This document shows, piece by piece, positions 26,609 through 36,333 of a stretch of DNA of 64,000 nt (the stretch's first letter is position 1; every line of letters begins with the position of its first letter). The notes beneath the pieces were generated by a model, which searched no databases, had not been told where the DNA came from, and saw nothing but the letters and a program-made list of their open reading frames with translations. The DNA comes from Rhodobiaceae bacterium (GTDB taxonomy: Bacteria; Pseudomonadota; Alphaproteobacteria; RS24), in assembly GCA_018660505.1 (NCBI GenBank), contig JABJKE010000028.1:1-64000 (forward strand). The letters run 5' to 3'. A program made the translations under genes and the position numbers.

Positions 26609-28077
26609 GCTTGTTTTGCCTCTTTGGCTTGTGGCGCCTCTACCCCAAGGGCGGCCATCAGGCCGCGGGCTTTGTTGAGGGTCTCTATATATTCGTCCGC
26701 GGGCTGACTATCGGCGGTAATGCCACCGCCCGCATGAAAGCGAATGGCGCGGTCTTTGATAATGGCGGTGCGGATAATAATATTGCTATCCATCCGCCCC
26801 TCAAAGCCAATATAGCCGAGGCTGCCATAGCTGGGTCCACGGCGGCAGCTCTCGCTGCTGGCGATGATTTCCATGGCGCGAATTTTTGGCGCTCCGGTAA
26901 TCGAGCCCCCCGGGAAACTGGCCTGCAAAGCATCCAGAGGGGTTTTACCAGCTGCCAAAGTGCCGCGCACGGTGGAGACCAAATGATGCACATTGGAGAA
27001 ACTTTCCAAGACGCATAATTCGGGCACTTCCACCGAATGGTCGGCGCAGGATTTGGCCAAATCATTGCGCAGCAAATCGACAATCATCACGTTTTCGGCA
27101 TGGTTTTTCTCGCTGGCCAAAAGCTGTTGTGCGATGGCTTTATCTTGCGCCGGGGTGAGGCCGCGCGGTTCTGTACCTTTGATGGGTCGGCTTTCCAAGG
27201 CGCCGTTTTCGGCCCGTAAAAACCGCTCGGGCGAGGCGGAGGCCAGCGCGAACCCTTCAAACCGCGCGAAAGCCGCAAAAGGCGCGGGGCTTTGGCGGCG
27301 CAAACGCCGATAGTAATCGAAGCCGCTATCAGCGGCGTTTAGGGTGGCGCTGAAACATTGGGCTAAATTGGCTTGGAAAATATCGCCATTTAAAATCGAC
27401 GCCACTGTGGCCGCAACGCTTTTTTGATAGCGCTCAGCCGAAAAATTACTGACCACGGGCGCCGCCAAAACAGGCGCCAGCTTGGGGGCGGGCAAAGCGC
27501 TTGTGGGCACGCCGATGAGCTGTCGTTTCCAGTGTTCAATGGCGGCATGGGCGGCATCGCTGCGCGCCGCCGCATTGGTTTCAGGCAGACCCGTGGCGAT
27601 GAGGAAGGCGCGTTGGGTTTGATGGTCAAAGGCCAGAACCGTGGCATAAAGCCCCTGCACCATGGCGGGCACGCGCAAATCATCGACCGCAAAAGGTGCC
27701 TCATTGGGCGGTAAATCTTCTAGCCCATAGGCTAAATCATAGCCGAACAGCCCCGCCGCCCCGCCCCGAAACGGCGGCAGCACGGCGTCTATCTCGGCGG
27801 GCAATCCGTCCCATAGGGTTTCGCCTTGGCGTAATTGGGCATCGAGTGCGCGAAAGCCTTCACGGGCTTGCCAGGCTTGCACGCTGAGCGTGGTATAGGG
27901 CGCGCGCGCGATGAAACTATAGCGCGCGGTGTGATGTTGGCCGTCGCTACTGTCTAGCCAAAGCGCGCCGGGCTCGTCGCCATAGGGCAAAAACGCCGCC
28001 TCGCTATCGACCCAATCGATCTCTTCAACGATGGGCCCATTAGGATGGACATAGCGAAGGCGGGCGGCGTCCTTCAT
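26605..28077 (-). CDS. pabB: Aminodeoxychorismate synthase component I
   Basis: A 490-residue chorismate-binding enzyme that aminates chorismate to 4-amino-4-deoxychorismate. The signature PGGSITGAPKIRAMEI and the late IRTAIIKDRAIRFHAGGGI segment are clear, as is IKGTEPRG. I set the start at MKDAARL (28077), where the ATG overlaps the TGA of the upstream gene (ATGA). The frame is open further upstream, but that part is the neighbour's coding sequence. The context with pabA and pabC favours PabB over TrpE. Confidence 0.92.
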   Translation of the reverse strand: MKDAARLRYVHPNGPIVEEIDWVDSEAAFLPYGDEPGALWLDSSDGQHHTARYSFIARAPYTTLSVQAWQAREGFRALDAQLRQGETLWDGLPAEIDAVLPPFRGGAAGLFGYDLAYGLEDLPPNEAPFAVDDLRVPAMVQGLYATVLAFDHQTQRAFLIATGLPETNAAARSDAAHAAIEHWKRQLIGVPTSALPAPKLAPVLAAPVVSNFSAERYQKSVAATVASILNGDIFQANLAQCFSATLNAADSGFDYYRRLRRQSPAPFAAFARFEGFALASASPERFLRAENGALESRPIKGTEPRGLTPAQDKAIAQQLLASEKNHAENVMIVDLLRNDLAKSCADHSVEVPELCVLESFSNVHHLVSTVRGTLAAGKTPLDALQASFPGGSITGAPKIRAMEIIASSESCRRGPSYGSLGYIGFEGRMDSNIIIRTAIIKDRAIRFHAGGGITADSQPADEYIETLNKARGLMAALGVEAPQAKEAKQA

Positions 28078-28547
28078 GGTTTCGTGCCTTTGTGAAACCC
28101 TGAGGAAAGCCCGTGTGGCGCGCGCGGTTTCGGAAACCAATCGTCGGCGGCTTTCTCGCACAGGAGCGTTGCCAAAGGCGTGGGCGAGGCGACGTGCAGC
28201 AAGCTCCACGTGCCGAGCGTTTCTCCGGCAAACCAGGTCTTGGCCGCTATCGCCAGCTCTGGTTTTTGGTGTAAATGCGGCGCGCTGCCAAGATGGGTGG
28301 CCTGCGCATCATGGCCATCGGCCGACCAAGATAAAGCGGCGGGCGCGCCAGCGATAAACGTGAGCTGCAACTCCCCGCTATAGTTTTGCCAAGGGATAAT
28401 ATCGCCCACGGGAAGCACTAAAAGCGCCTGGCAGTCATCTAAAAGCGTGCCCAAATTATCGTCGGAAGGCGGCGTCAGATGAAGGCGTTCGCGCAGCGCG
28501 TCGATCGACAGGCTATCTAGGCTTTCGTCTCGCTCGGCCAGGCCCAT
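28074..28547 (-). CDS. Cupin-like protein, possibly DUF985 family
   Basis: A 157-residue protein whose middle part (FIAGAPAALSWSADG, then a glycine/proline-rich turn, KTWFAGETLGTWSLLHV) looks like the beta-barrel core of DUF985 cupins. The function is unknown. It starts on the stop of gloB (TAATG) and ends on the start of pabB (ATGA), so it is the second gene of a fully overlapping five-gene operon. The metal-binding histidines expected of a cupin are not all obvious, so the family call is tentative. Confidence 0.55.
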   Translation of the reverse strand: MGLAERDESLDSLSIDALRERLHLTPPSDDNLGTLLDDCQALLVLPVGDIIPWQNYSGELQLTFIAGAPAALSWSADGHDAQATHLGSAPHLHQKPELAIAAKTWFAGETLGTWSLLHVASPTPLATLLCEKAADDWFPKPRAPHGLSSGFHKGTKP

Positions 28548-29317
28548 TAAAAATTATCCTTGCGCGCGCGGATTTCGCTAAATACATCGACAGGCTTTGC
28601 CCCGCTCATGCCCAAATGCGCTTGCACGGCGGCATCGGTGGCGCGCAAAAACGGATTGGTCGCGCGTTCCAAGCTAATCTCGGTCGGCACGGTCGGCAGA
28701 TTATCGGCCCGCAAGGCGGCAATTTCTGCGACGCGTTTTTTCAGCGCCTCATTGTCGGGGTCGATGGTCACCGCAAAGGCGGCATTGGCCGTGGTATATT
28801 CATGGGCGCAATAAATTTTTGTGCCATCGGGCAGGGCGTTCAGCTTTTGCAAGCTTGTCCACATTTGTTGCATCGTGCCTTCGAACACGCGCCCGCAGCC
28901 CAAGGCAAACAGACTATCGCCCACAAAAGCCGCGCTTTGGGTTTCCATATGATAAGCGATATGGCCCAAAGTATGACCGCCCACGTTGATCACACGGGCG
29001 CTATGGGCACCCAGAGAGACGCAATCGCCGTCATCGACGGCTCTGTCTATGCCGGGAATTTTATCCGCCTCGCCAGCCGGGCCAAGGATGGTGCAGCCGG
29101 TTTTTTGCTTTATCTCGAGGTTATTGCCCGCGTGGTCATAATGGTGATGGGTGTTCCAAATATAGGTCAGCGTCCAGCCGCGCGCTTCGAGTGCGCGCAA
29201 AATCGGCTCGGTCTCTGGCGTGTCGATACAGGCGGTTTCGCCGCTTTCTGGGTCATGCACCAGATAGCCGTAATTATCGCTGAGGCAGTTAATCTGAACA
29301 ATTTCTATGGTGGCCAT
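28547..29317 (-). CDS. gloB: Hydroxyacylglutathione hydrolase (glyoxalase II)
   Basis: A 256-residue metallo-beta-lactamase-fold thioesterase that cleaves S-D-lactoylglutathione. The binuclear metal motif THHHYDHAGN is in place, with GHTLGHIAYH, FVGDSLFALGCGR and CAHEYT completing the site. GGAGA precedes the ATG at 29317 at normal distance. It leads the gloB-cupin-pabB-pabA-pabC operon and is divergent from a methyltransferase gene. Confidence 0.94.
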   Translation of the reverse strand: MATIEIVQINCLSDNYGYLVHDPESGETACIDTPETEPILRALEARGWTLTYIWNTHHHYDHAGNNLEIKQKTGCTILGPAGEADKIPGIDRAVDDGDCVSLGAHSARVINVGGHTLGHIAYHMETQSAAFVGDSLFALGCGRVFEGTMQQMWTSLQKLNALPDGTKIYCAHEYTTANAAFAVTIDPDNEALKKRVAEIAALRADNLPTVPTEISLERATNPFLRATDAAVQAHLGMSGAKPVDVFSEIRARKDNF

Positions 29318-29420
29318 GAGGCTCTCCTTCGAATGGCTTTTTCCCGATAAACTCATTTATAACTATAGTGGCAAAACGCGCGAGAGGAAATTTTAACGCG
29401 CCGAGAGAAAAGAGATATGC

Positions 29421-30170
29421 ATGGCCATGGAGATTACCGATTTGGCGCAATTTTATGCAAAGCCCCTCGGGCGCCATGTGCAAAGCCTGATGTGCGAGAG
29501 CATAAATCGTATTTGGCCAAGCCCCGCCAGCAAAGACGATGTGGTGCTGGGCTATGGCTATGCCAGCCCCTTGGTGGCGCCGCTTTGGCCCGATACCCAT
29601 TGGCATTTATTAATGCCCAAACAGCAAGGCGTACTGGCCCAAGACACTAATATGGGGGCGCAAAAACCAACCATATTGGGCCATGAAACCGCTTGGCCGG
29701 TGCGCGACAATAGCGTCAATCGCCTGCTGGTTCTGCATGGGCTGGAGGCGGCCAAGGATGTCGAGCGGGTGTTGGATGAGGCTTGGCGGGTGCTGCAACC
29801 CAATGGCCGGGCGCTGTTTATTGTGCCCAACCGACGCGGCCCTTGGGCGCGCAGCGATGCGACGCCATTTGGCGCGGGACGCCCGTTTTCGCGGCGCCAA
29901 TTAACCCAGACGCTGCGCCGCACGGGGTTTGTGCCCGCCCAAATGGCGCCCGCCCTCATGCTGCCATCGAGCCTGCCCGTGCGCGCCATGCAAAGCTTGC
30001 GCCGGGTAGAGCGTGTGGCTGGGCTTGTTTTGCCGCACTTGGGGGGCGTTTGGCTTATCGAAGCCATCAAGCAAGTGCCGGCGCCTTTGTCGGTGCAGCG
30101 GGCCCGCCAAGCGCGCGCCAGTCGACGCCTTGGGGTGCCGCGTCCCGCTTTATCTCCGAAAATAAATTAG
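29421..30170 (+). CDS. SAM-dependent methyltransferase domain protein
   Basis: A 249-residue protein with a class I methyltransferase-like fold. The usual glycine-rich motif I is weak (VVLGYGYASP), while the middle landmarks ETAWPVRDNSVNRLLVLHGLE and the post-motif DEAWRVLQPNGRALFIVPNRRG are typical of Methyltransf_11. The substrate is unknown. The C-terminal 40 residues are basic. It is divergent from gloB, an arrangement seen in other alphaproteobacteria (from memory), and converges on metW with a 3-base gap. Confidence 0.75.
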   Translation: MAMEITDLAQFYAKPLGRHVQSLMCESINRIWPSPASKDDVVLGYGYASPLVAPLWPDTHWHLLMPKQQGVLAQDTNMGAQKPTILGHETAWPVRDNSVNRLLVLHGLEAAKDVERVLDEAWRVLQPNGRALFIVPNRRGPWARSDATPFGAGRPFSRRQLTQTLRRTGFVPAQMAPALMLPSSLPVRAMQSLRRVERVAGLVLPHLGGVWLIEAIKQVPAPLSVQRARQARASRRLGVPRPALSPKIN

Positions 30171-30173
30171 GCC

Positions 30174-30815
30174 TTAGCCGCGACGTAAAACAAAGACGCC
30201 TTGTTGCGCGAGTAAATTATCCCGCGCGCGCGGTTTGCCCGATAGTTCGCGCGCCCGACCTTTCGATAAGGTAATGCAGCTTTCCACGCGCAGGCCGATT
30301 TGGTCTACCAAATCGGTAAAATCGCGCAGCGTGCATAAATGAATATTCGCCGTTTCATACCAGCTTGCGGCCAAGGCTCCGGTGACAGGCATCCGCCCGT
30401 TGAGCAATAAATCGAGGCGCACGCGCCAATGGCCAAAATTTGGAATGGAGACGATGAGCCGCTCGCCAATGCGCGCCATTTCGCTCAGCACTTCCAGCGG
30501 TTTTTGCGTCGCTTGCAACGTCTGGCTGAGAATAACCGTGTCGAAACCATTGTCTGGATAATACGATAAATCCGTATCGGCATTGCCTTGCACCACCGAG
30601 AGGCCGCGCGCCACGCAGGCGTTGACGCCCTTTTGGCTCAACTCCAATCCGCGCGCATCGACTTGCCGGTCGGTGACCAAAAGGTCGAGCAGCACGCCGT
30701 CGCCGCAGCCGATATCCAGCACTTTGGTGCCGGGCTCTACCCGATTGGCGATCAGTTGAAGGTCGATGCGCGAGCTGGCCAGATTGCCATGCGCGGAGGC
30801 TTTGGGATCAAGCAT
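30174..30815 (-). CDS. metW: Methionine biosynthesis protein MetW
   Basis: A 213-residue class I methyltransferase-fold protein. Motif I is VLDIGCGDG near residue 33; the central VILSQTLQA and [11 protein letters not shown] segments are MetW hallmarks. It works with MetX in homoserine O-acylation, probably as an activating partner. Its ATG lies inside the end of metX (8-base overlap), so the two are co-translated. Confidence 0.93.
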   Translation of the reverse strand: MLDPKASAHGNLASSRIDLQLIANRVEPGTKVLDIGCGDGVLLDLLVTDRQVDARGLELSQKGVNACVARGLSVVQGNADTDLSYYPDNGFDTVILSQTLQATQKPLEVLSEMARIGERLIVSIPNFGHWRVRLDLLLNGRMPVTGALAASWYETANIHLCTLRDFTDLVDQIGLRVESCITLSKGRARELSGKPRARDNLLAQQGVFVLRRG

Positions 30816-31989
30816 CTTGCCCCTCCGTTTGCTTTATCGGCAGGCCGCGGGCTTGGGCGGCGGATTTTAAAAACCCGTCCAAAGTGGCATGCATCTCTGG
30901 TTCGTCGAGCAAAAATGCGTCATGGCCTTTGTCGCTTTCAATTTCGACAAAGCTGACATTGGCCCCAGCCGCATTTAACGCGCGCACGGTCTGCACGCTT
31001 TCCGAGGTCGGGAACAACCAATCGCTGGTGAAAGACACGACGCAAAAGCGCGTTTTCGTGCCTTCGAAAGCGGCCGCTAAATTGCCACCATGGTCGGCGG
31101 CAATGTCGAAATAATCCATCGCGCGGGTAATATAGAGATAGCTATTGGCGTCAAAGCGCTCGACGAAAGTCATGCCTTGGTGGCGCAAATAGCTCTCGAT
31201 TTGAAAATCCGCATCGAAGCCATAGCTCACCGCCTCGCGGTCTTGCAAGTTGCGGCCAAACTTTTGCTGCAAAGTGGTTTCGGATAAATAAGTGATATGC
31301 GCGGCCATGCGCGCCACGCCCAAACCTTTGCGGGGTCGCTCGTCGGTCTCATAATATTTACCGCCAAGATAATGCGGGTCGGCGATAATCGCTTGGCGAC
31401 CGACTTCGTGAAACGCGATGTTTTGCGAAGAATGGCGCGTCGACGCGGCAATTGGCACGGCCGAGAACACCCGCTCGGGATGGCTCGCCGCCCATTCCAG
31501 CGTTTGCATGCCGCCCATCGAGCCGCCCAAAACACAAAACAGACTGTCGATGCCAAAATGGTCGACCAGCAGGGCTTGCGCACGCACCATATCGCCGATG
31601 GTCAGCACCGGAAAATCTGTGCCATAGGGGCCCGAGCCATCGGGCTTTTGGCTTTGCGGCCCGGTAGAGCCCGCGCAACCGCCGATGACGTTCGAGCAAA
31701 TAACGAAATATCTATCGGTGTCGATAACTTTGCCAGCGCCGATGAGGTCAATCCACCAACCGGGTTTGCCGCTCAGCGGATTTTCGCTCGCGACGTGCTG
31801 GTCCATGGTTAGGGCGTGGCAGATTAAAATCGCATTGCTCTTCTCGGCGTTTAATTGGCCATAGGTGCGAAACGCGATTTCCACGTCTTGCAGCGCCGCG
31901 CCGCAGTCGAGTTTCAGCGCCGCGCCTTTGAACAGCACGGTTTCGCCCAAATCGGTTTTTGTCGGCGCCTCACTCACGGGTTGGCTCAT
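30808..31989 (-). CDS. metX: Homoserine O-acyltransferase (MetX)
   Basis: A 393-residue alpha/beta-fold acyltransferase that makes O-acetyl- or O-succinylhomoserine for methionine synthesis. The nucleophile elbow is GGSMGGMQ; the DWLFPTSES acid region and the [12 protein letters not shown] histidine region complete the triad. The acyl-CoA preference cannot be read safely. It forms an operon with metW and is divergent from the chorismate mutase gene. GAAAGG lies just before the ATG. Confidence 0.94.
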   Translation of the reverse strand: MSQPVSEAPTKTDLGETVLFKGAALKLDCGAALQDVEIAFRTYGQLNAEKSNAILICHALTMDQHVASENPLSGKPGWWIDLIGAGKVIDTDRYFVICSNVIGGCAGSTGPQSQKPDGSGPYGTDFPVLTIGDMVRAQALLVDHFGIDSLFCVLGGSMGGMQTLEWAASHPERVFSAVPIAASTRHSSQNIAFHEVGRQAIIADPHYLGGKYYETDERPRKGLGVARMAAHITYLSETTLQQKFGRNLQDREAVSYGFDADFQIESYLRHQGMTFVERFDANSYLYITRAMDYFDIAADHGGNLAAAFEGTKTRFCVVSFTSDWLFPTSESVQTVRALNAAGANVSFVEIESDKGHDAFLLDEPEMHATLDGFLKSAAQARGLPIKQTEGQDA

Positions 31990-32098
31990 CCTTTCGCAAC
32001 CTATAGATACAATCTTTCCTTTGATTTACACTTTATCGTCGCTTATGACTAGGCGAACTATGTGGCCCAATTTAAAGCGGGCGCAAATGGATGGAACA

Positions 32099-32635
32099 AT
32101 GGACACGAAACCAGACCTTTTGGCTATTCGCCGCGACATTGATGCGCTGGATGCGAATTTGCGCGAGCTGTTGAAAGCCCGCGCAGGCTTGGTTGCGAAA
32201 GTGGCAGCCAGCAAGGCGCAAAGCGGTGACGCGCGGGCCTTGCGCCCGGCCCGCGAGGCGGCGCAACTGGCGGAGCTAAAGGCCTGGCAAGAAACCCAAG
32301 CGCCCGAATTGCCGCTGGCCGGACTGACAGCCATTTGGCGAGAAATTATCGGCATGGCCTTAAACCAGCAAGGCGGGCTCACTATTTTTGCGACGCCCGA
32401 AGCCATGCCCGCGGCGCGCGCCTATTTTGGCGCCAGCCTAGACTACCAATTATGCGACGATGCCGGCGCCGTTCAATTTGCTATTGCGGGCGAGCCAAGA
32501 GCCGTCGGCGTGGTGCTGCAAGGCCAAGACGCGGCCAGTGGCGATGGTGTTTCAGTGTTTGCCGAGCTGGCCTCGCCAGACGGTGCCGAGATAGCTCTGT
32601 GCTATGGCACAGTGGCAGAAGAAGCGGCGCGTTAA
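32099..32635 (+). CDS. Chorismate mutase
   Basis: A 178-residue protein with an AroQ-type helical chorismate mutase domain in the first 85 residues (LLAIRRDIDALDANLRELL, KARAGLVAKVAASK, RPAREAAQL). About 90 further residues include VVLQGQDAASGDG and have no known catalytic motif. It converts chorismate to prephenate, the substrate of the TyrC gene two places downstream. I choose ATG 32099 (GGA 8-10 bases upstream); ATG 32087 is also possible. Its TAA overlaps the hisC ATG. Confidence 0.85.
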   Translation: MDTKPDLLAIRRDIDALDANLRELLKARAGLVAKVAASKAQSGDARALRPAREAAQLAELKAWQETQAPELPLAGLTAIWREIIGMALNQQGGLTIFATPEAMPAARAYFGASLDYQLCDDAGAVQFAIAGEPRAVGVVLQGQDAASGDGVSVFAELASPDGAEIALCYGTVAEEAAR

Positions 32636-33777
32636 TGGCAGATAACCTCAAAACGCCAAACCCAGTGCCCAATCCAGTGCCAAGTCCAAGAGCCGGCGTG
32701 CTAGACCTGCCGGCCTATGTGGGCGGGCGCGAAAGCGTGGAGGGTATCGAAAACCCGTATAAATTATCGGCCAATGAAAACCCTTTGGGCCCCAGCCCGA
32801 AAGCCGTTGCGGCCATTCAAGCCTTGGCAGCAGAGGCGGATTTAGCGATCTATCCCGATGGCGGGGCGCGTCAATTGCGCGCCAAATTAGCGCAAGTAAA
32901 CGGGCTGAAGGCCGAGCAGATTGTCTGCGGCAATGGCTCTGGCGATGTCTTGCAATTGCTGGCGCAGGCCTATTTAGAGGCTGGCGACGAAGTGCTTTAT
33001 ACCGAGCACGGCTTCTTGCTGTACAAACTGGCCAGCACTTCTGCAGGGGCGACGCCGATTTGCGTGGCCGAGACAAATCGAACCGCCGACGTCGATGCGC
33101 TTTTGGCGAAAGTCAGCGAGAAGACCAAGATTGTGTTTCTCGCCAATCCGAATAATCCCACGGGCACCATGTTGCCAATGGAAGAAATTAGCCGCCTACA
33201 TGCGGGGCTTGCGAGCGATGTTTTATTGGTGCTTGATGGCGCTTATGCCGAATATGTGGCGCCGGAAAAATGGCCCGCTGATTTCGCTATGGTCGAACAA
33301 TTTTCCAATGTCGTCGCCACACGCACGTTCTCGAAAGCCTATGGGCTGGCGGCGCTGCGTTTGGGCTGGGCTTATTGCCCTCCTGGCGTGGCCGATGCGC
33401 TGAACCGCGTGCGCGGGCCGTTTAATGTCAATGCGATGGCTTTGGCTGGCGGGCTGGCGGCTTTAGAGGACCCGGCGCATATCGAGACAAGCCGCGCCCA
33501 TAACGCGCAATGGCGCGATTGGTTGGGGCAACAATTAGGCGCGCTTGGCTATGAAATAAAAGCCAGCGAAGCGAATTTCATTGTCCTTGATTTTGGCACG
33601 GCTGAGATGGCTTCTGCGGCGGATGCGTTTTTGTGCCGCCAAGGCGTGATTGCGCGCGGACTGGCGGCCTATGCCATGCCCACGGCCTTGCGCCTAACGG
33701 TGGGGACACAAGAGGGCAATCGCGCGGCGGTGGATGCGCTGCAAGCTTTTCAGCAGCAAGCAGGAGCCGCCTTATGA
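32635..33777 (+). CDS. hisC: Histidinol-phosphate aminotransferase
   Basis: A 380-residue fold-type I PLP aminotransferase. The Schiff-base lysine is in TRTFSKAYGLAALRLGW; NPNNPTG and VLDGAYAEY are family landmarks. Besides histidinol phosphate it may transaminate aromatic keto acids, which would fit its place between chorismate mutase and TyrC. The N-terminus carries a PNPVPNPVPSP proline repeat not usual for the family. It overlaps both neighbours (TAATG, ATGA). Confidence 0.93.
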   Translation: MADNLKTPNPVPNPVPSPRAGVLDLPAYVGGRESVEGIENPYKLSANENPLGPSPKAVAAIQALAAEADLAIYPDGGARQLRAKLAQVNGLKAEQIVCGNGSGDVLQLLAQAYLEAGDEVLYTEHGFLLYKLASTSAGATPICVAETNRTADVDALLAKVSEKTKIVFLANPNNPTGTMLPMEEISRLHAGLASDVLLVLDGAYAEYVAPEKWPADFAMVEQFSNVVATRTFSKAYGLAALRLGWAYCPPGVADALNRVRGPFNVNAMALAGGLAALEDPAHIETSRAHNAQWRDWLGQQLGALGYEIKASEANFIVLDFGTAEMASAADAFLCRQGVIARGLAAYAMPTALRLTVGTQEGNRAAVDALQAFQQQAGAAL

Positions 33778-34691
33778 GCCCAACTATTCACAAGCCGAAT
33801 GTCGCGCTTATCGGCATGGGGCTTATTGGCTCCTCGCTCGGCCATGCGCTGAAGAAACATGATTTGACGGCGCATATCTCTGGCTATGCGCGCTCGGCGC
33901 AAACGCGCGAGGCCGCGATGGATATTGGCTTTGTCGATAGCGTGCATGAAACGCCAGAGGCTGCTTGTATTGATGCCGATGTGGTGTTTTTCAACACGCC
34001 GCTGAGCGCGGTGAAAGAATTGGCGGAACAGATTATTCCGGGGCTGAAAGACAATGCGATTTTAACCGATGTCGGTTCGGTGAAAGCGGGTGTGTTGAAA
34101 GATATTTCGCCGCTTCTCGAGGGGCGGGTGCATTTCGTGCCAGGTCATCCGATTGCTGGCACGGAAGAATCGGGCCCGCGTGCGGGGTTTGCTGAGTTGT
34201 TTGAGGAGCGCTGGTGTATTCTGACGCCCGACGATAAAACCAGCTTACTCGCGGTCGAGCAGATTTCGAAACTATGGCAGGGCATGGGCTCAGAAGTGAC
34301 CTTTATGGATGCCGCGCATCATGATTTAGTGCTGGCGATTACCAGCCATCTGCCGCATCTCATCGCCTTTAATATTGTCGGCACGGCGGCACAATTGGAA
34401 AGCGATACGCGCTCGGAAGTGATTAAATATTCCGCCTCGGGGTTTCGCGATTTCACCCGTATTGCCGCGTCGGACCCGATTATGTGGCGCGATATTTTCA
34501 TCGAAAACAAAGACGCGGTTTTGGAAGTCTTGGGTCGTTTCAGCGAAGACCTGACCGCCTTGCAGCGCGCCATTCGCCATAGCGATGCCGCCTATTTAGA
34601 AGATGTCTTTACCCGCACCCGTGGCATTCGTCAGTCGATTATTGAAGCCGGGCAAGATACCGAAGCGCCTAATTTTGGTCGCGATAGCTAA
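33774..34691 (+). CDS. tyrC: Prephenate/arogenate dehydrogenase
   Basis: A 305-residue NAD(P)-dependent dehydrogenase of the TyrA family, lacking ACT and mutase domains. The Rossmann motif is GMGLIGSSLG at residues 14-23 and the catalytic histidine lies in PGHPIAGTEESG. It oxidatively decarboxylates prephenate or arogenate toward tyrosine. It is the last gene of the chorismate mutase-hisC-tyrC operon (ATGA overlap) and converges on the DUF2125 gene. Confidence 0.93.
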   Translation: MSPTIHKPNVALIGMGLIGSSLGHALKKHDLTAHISGYARSAQTREAAMDIGFVDSVHETPEAACIDADVVFFNTPLSAVKELAEQIIPGLKDNAILTDVGSVKAGVLKDISPLLEGRVHFVPGHPIAGTEESGPRAGFAELFEERWCILTPDDKTSLLAVEQISKLWQGMGSEVTFMDAAHHDLVLAITSHLPHLIAFNIVGTAAQLESDTRSEVIKYSASGFRDFTRIAASDPIMWRDIFIENKDAVLEVLGRFSEDLTALQRAIRHSDAAYLEDVFTRTRGIRQSIIEAGQDTEAPNFGRDS

Positions 34692-34698
34692 TCAAATT

Positions 34699-35691
34699 TT
34701 ATTGCCAGGTCGGTGCGGCGCCCAAATCAAGCGGGCCCAAGAGGGTGCGCCCGTTTTTAAAGTGTAGCGGTATCGACAAACGGTCTTGCGTGTCGCCGCC
34801 AAGCGCTGCCCCAAGGCCGCCAAAAAACAACCATTTGGCGCGTTCTCGCGGGGAGACCAGCCCGGCCTCTTGCAAGGCATCTATGAGGGCGCTCAGGTTG
34901 ACGGCATTTAAATCGAGCTTGCCTTGGAGATAGCCGCGCGCGTGTAATTTGAGCGTGCCGCGGGCCACAAGGGTTAGGTTTTTGCGCTCCAGCGTCAGCC
35001 GGTCTAGCTCCAAAATATCGCCCGCTTGTCGTTGGTTCTGCAGCCATAATTTCGGCACGCGGGCCAAAACATCGACCCGTTTAAACGCGTCGCGGCCCAA
35101 TCTTGACGGCTCGTGGAGGCGCAGGTTTTTAAGCTGCACGGCAATATCCATCGGCTCATGCATCTGAGTTTGCTTGTCGCTGCGCCGCACATGCAACGCC
35201 AAAGCCTCGGCCTCGACCCGCAATTTGGGCTGCCATGTCTCGCTATTTCGACTTGTCGTCAGGCTCGGGTGCTGCATTTCAAACGAGCTGCGCAGCAAGC
35301 CGTCGCGCGCCAAGAGGAGGCTCATCAAATTGCCCTTATGCGCCAGCGTAAACGCCCCGGCGGGAAGTTTAATCTCATGCGGGCCGAGAAAATCCACCAC
35401 CGCATGGCTGTCTTCGAGCCCAAGGTTAAAGGGCATCAAAGTGGCGGTAAGCCTCTGGTTGTTCCAGCTGATGGTTTTTTGTTCCAAACGCGGCGCTTCC
35501 ACATCCAGCGTGATGCGCGCCGGAAAGCCGTTCTGGCGGACGCTTTGCCAGGTCAGCCCATAGGCCGCCAAATCTGTGCGAATGCGTTCGCTGGCATAGT
35601 GCCATAGGCCAAAAGCCAGCACGGTGAGGGCCAGCAAGGTGACAAAAGGCGCGAATAACCAGAACCGAGGGTGAGAGAAAATAGCCCGCAT
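34699..35691 (-). CDS. DUF2125 domain-containing protein
   Basis: A 330-residue envelope protein with one N-terminal transmembrane helix (about residues 9-29) and a long beta-rich periplasmic part, the DUF2125 pattern. Early landmarks are GLTWQSVRQNGFPARI and a C-terminal PLDLGAAP. Function is unknown. It is the last gene behind ftsE-ftsX-ydcF, starting 3 bases after the YdcF stop, so it may share an envelope role with them. Confidence 0.85.
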   Translation of the reverse strand: MRAIFSHPRFWLFAPFVTLLALTVLAFGLWHYASERIRTDLAAYGLTWQSVRQNGFPARITLDVEAPRLEQKTISWNNQRLTATLMPFNLGLEDSHAVVDFLGPHEIKLPAGAFTLAHKGNLMSLLLARDGLLRSSFEMQHPSLTTSRNSETWQPKLRVEAEALALHVRRSDKQTQMHEPMDIAVQLKNLRLHEPSRLGRDAFKRVDVLARVPKLWLQNQRQAGDILELDRLTLERKNLTLVARGTLKLHARGYLQGKLDLNAVNLSALIDALQEAGLVSPRERAKWLFFGGLGAALGGDTQDRLSIPLHFKNGRTLLGPLDLGAAPTWQ

Positions 35692-35694
35692 CGG

Positions 35695-36324
35695 TTAACG
35701 CGCGTTGGTCAGGCCAGCCAAAGCCCAGAGAAAACGAGTGTATTCGCCGAGCAGCAGCGCCATGGTGCCAGGATAGGCAAACCAATAGTCGAGTTTCACT
35801 TGCGGCACGACGACCGGATAGGCAGATAGCCGAATTTTGGGCATGGCGTTTCGCAGTTCTAAAAAGGCGCGCGGCATATGCTGCGCGCTGGTGACGACAA
35901 TCAGCGAGCGAAAGCCATGCACATCGGCCCATAGGCGCGTCTCGCGGGCATTGGCCACCGTATTATCGGCCTTATAATCTAGGTCGAGGCAGCAGCGTAA
36001 CGCCTCGGGGTTTTGCGCTTTTGCAAGTGGCGCCACGGCCAGCACGCTGTCAAAGTCTAAATCTTCATACAGCCCGGTGATGAGCAGTCGCTTGCCTTGC
36101 TTGTTCGATAGCAAGGCGAGCCCCGCTTCTATGCGCGCCGTTGTGCCGCCCGTTAACACCACAATGCCATCGGCTTGGGGCGTTTCGCTGGGTTGGTTGG
36201 ACAGCCTTTCGGCGAATAAAATAAAGCTCAAAATATAAAGCCCAAAGCCGCCGCTGAGCAGCCAGCGGGCGGTGCTCCAAAACCGCTGGCGTTTGTCTTC
36301 TTGGCTATCTGAAAATCGAGACAT
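35695..36324 (-). CDS. YdcF/ElyC-family DUF218 protein
   Basis: A 209-residue protein with one N-terminal membrane helix (about residues 19-42) and a DUF218 domain. Landmarks are DGIVVLTGGTTARI, NTVANARET and IVVTSAQHMPRA. Members are linked to envelope integrity or carrier-lipid metabolism. It lies 9 bases after ftsX and 3 bases before the DUF2125 gene. Context suggests an envelope role; activity is not known. Confidence 0.86.
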   Translation of the reverse strand: MSRFSDSQEDKRQRFWSTARWLLSGGFGLYILSFILFAERLSNQPSETPQADGIVVLTGGTTARIEAGLALLSNKQGKRLLITGLYEDLDFDSVLAVAPLAKAQNPEALRCCLDLDYKADNTVANARETRLWADVHGFRSLIVVTSAQHMPRAFLELRNAMPKIRLSAYPVVVPQVKLDYWFAYPGTMALLLGEYTRFLWALAGLTNAR

Positions 36325-36333
36325 GCGCGCGCC

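Noticed and set aside
31990..32098. SAM-II-type riboswitch before metX
   Set aside because: metX leaders in alphaproteobacteria often carry one, but I could not fit the conserved core or pseudoknot in the 109-base gap on the minus strand.
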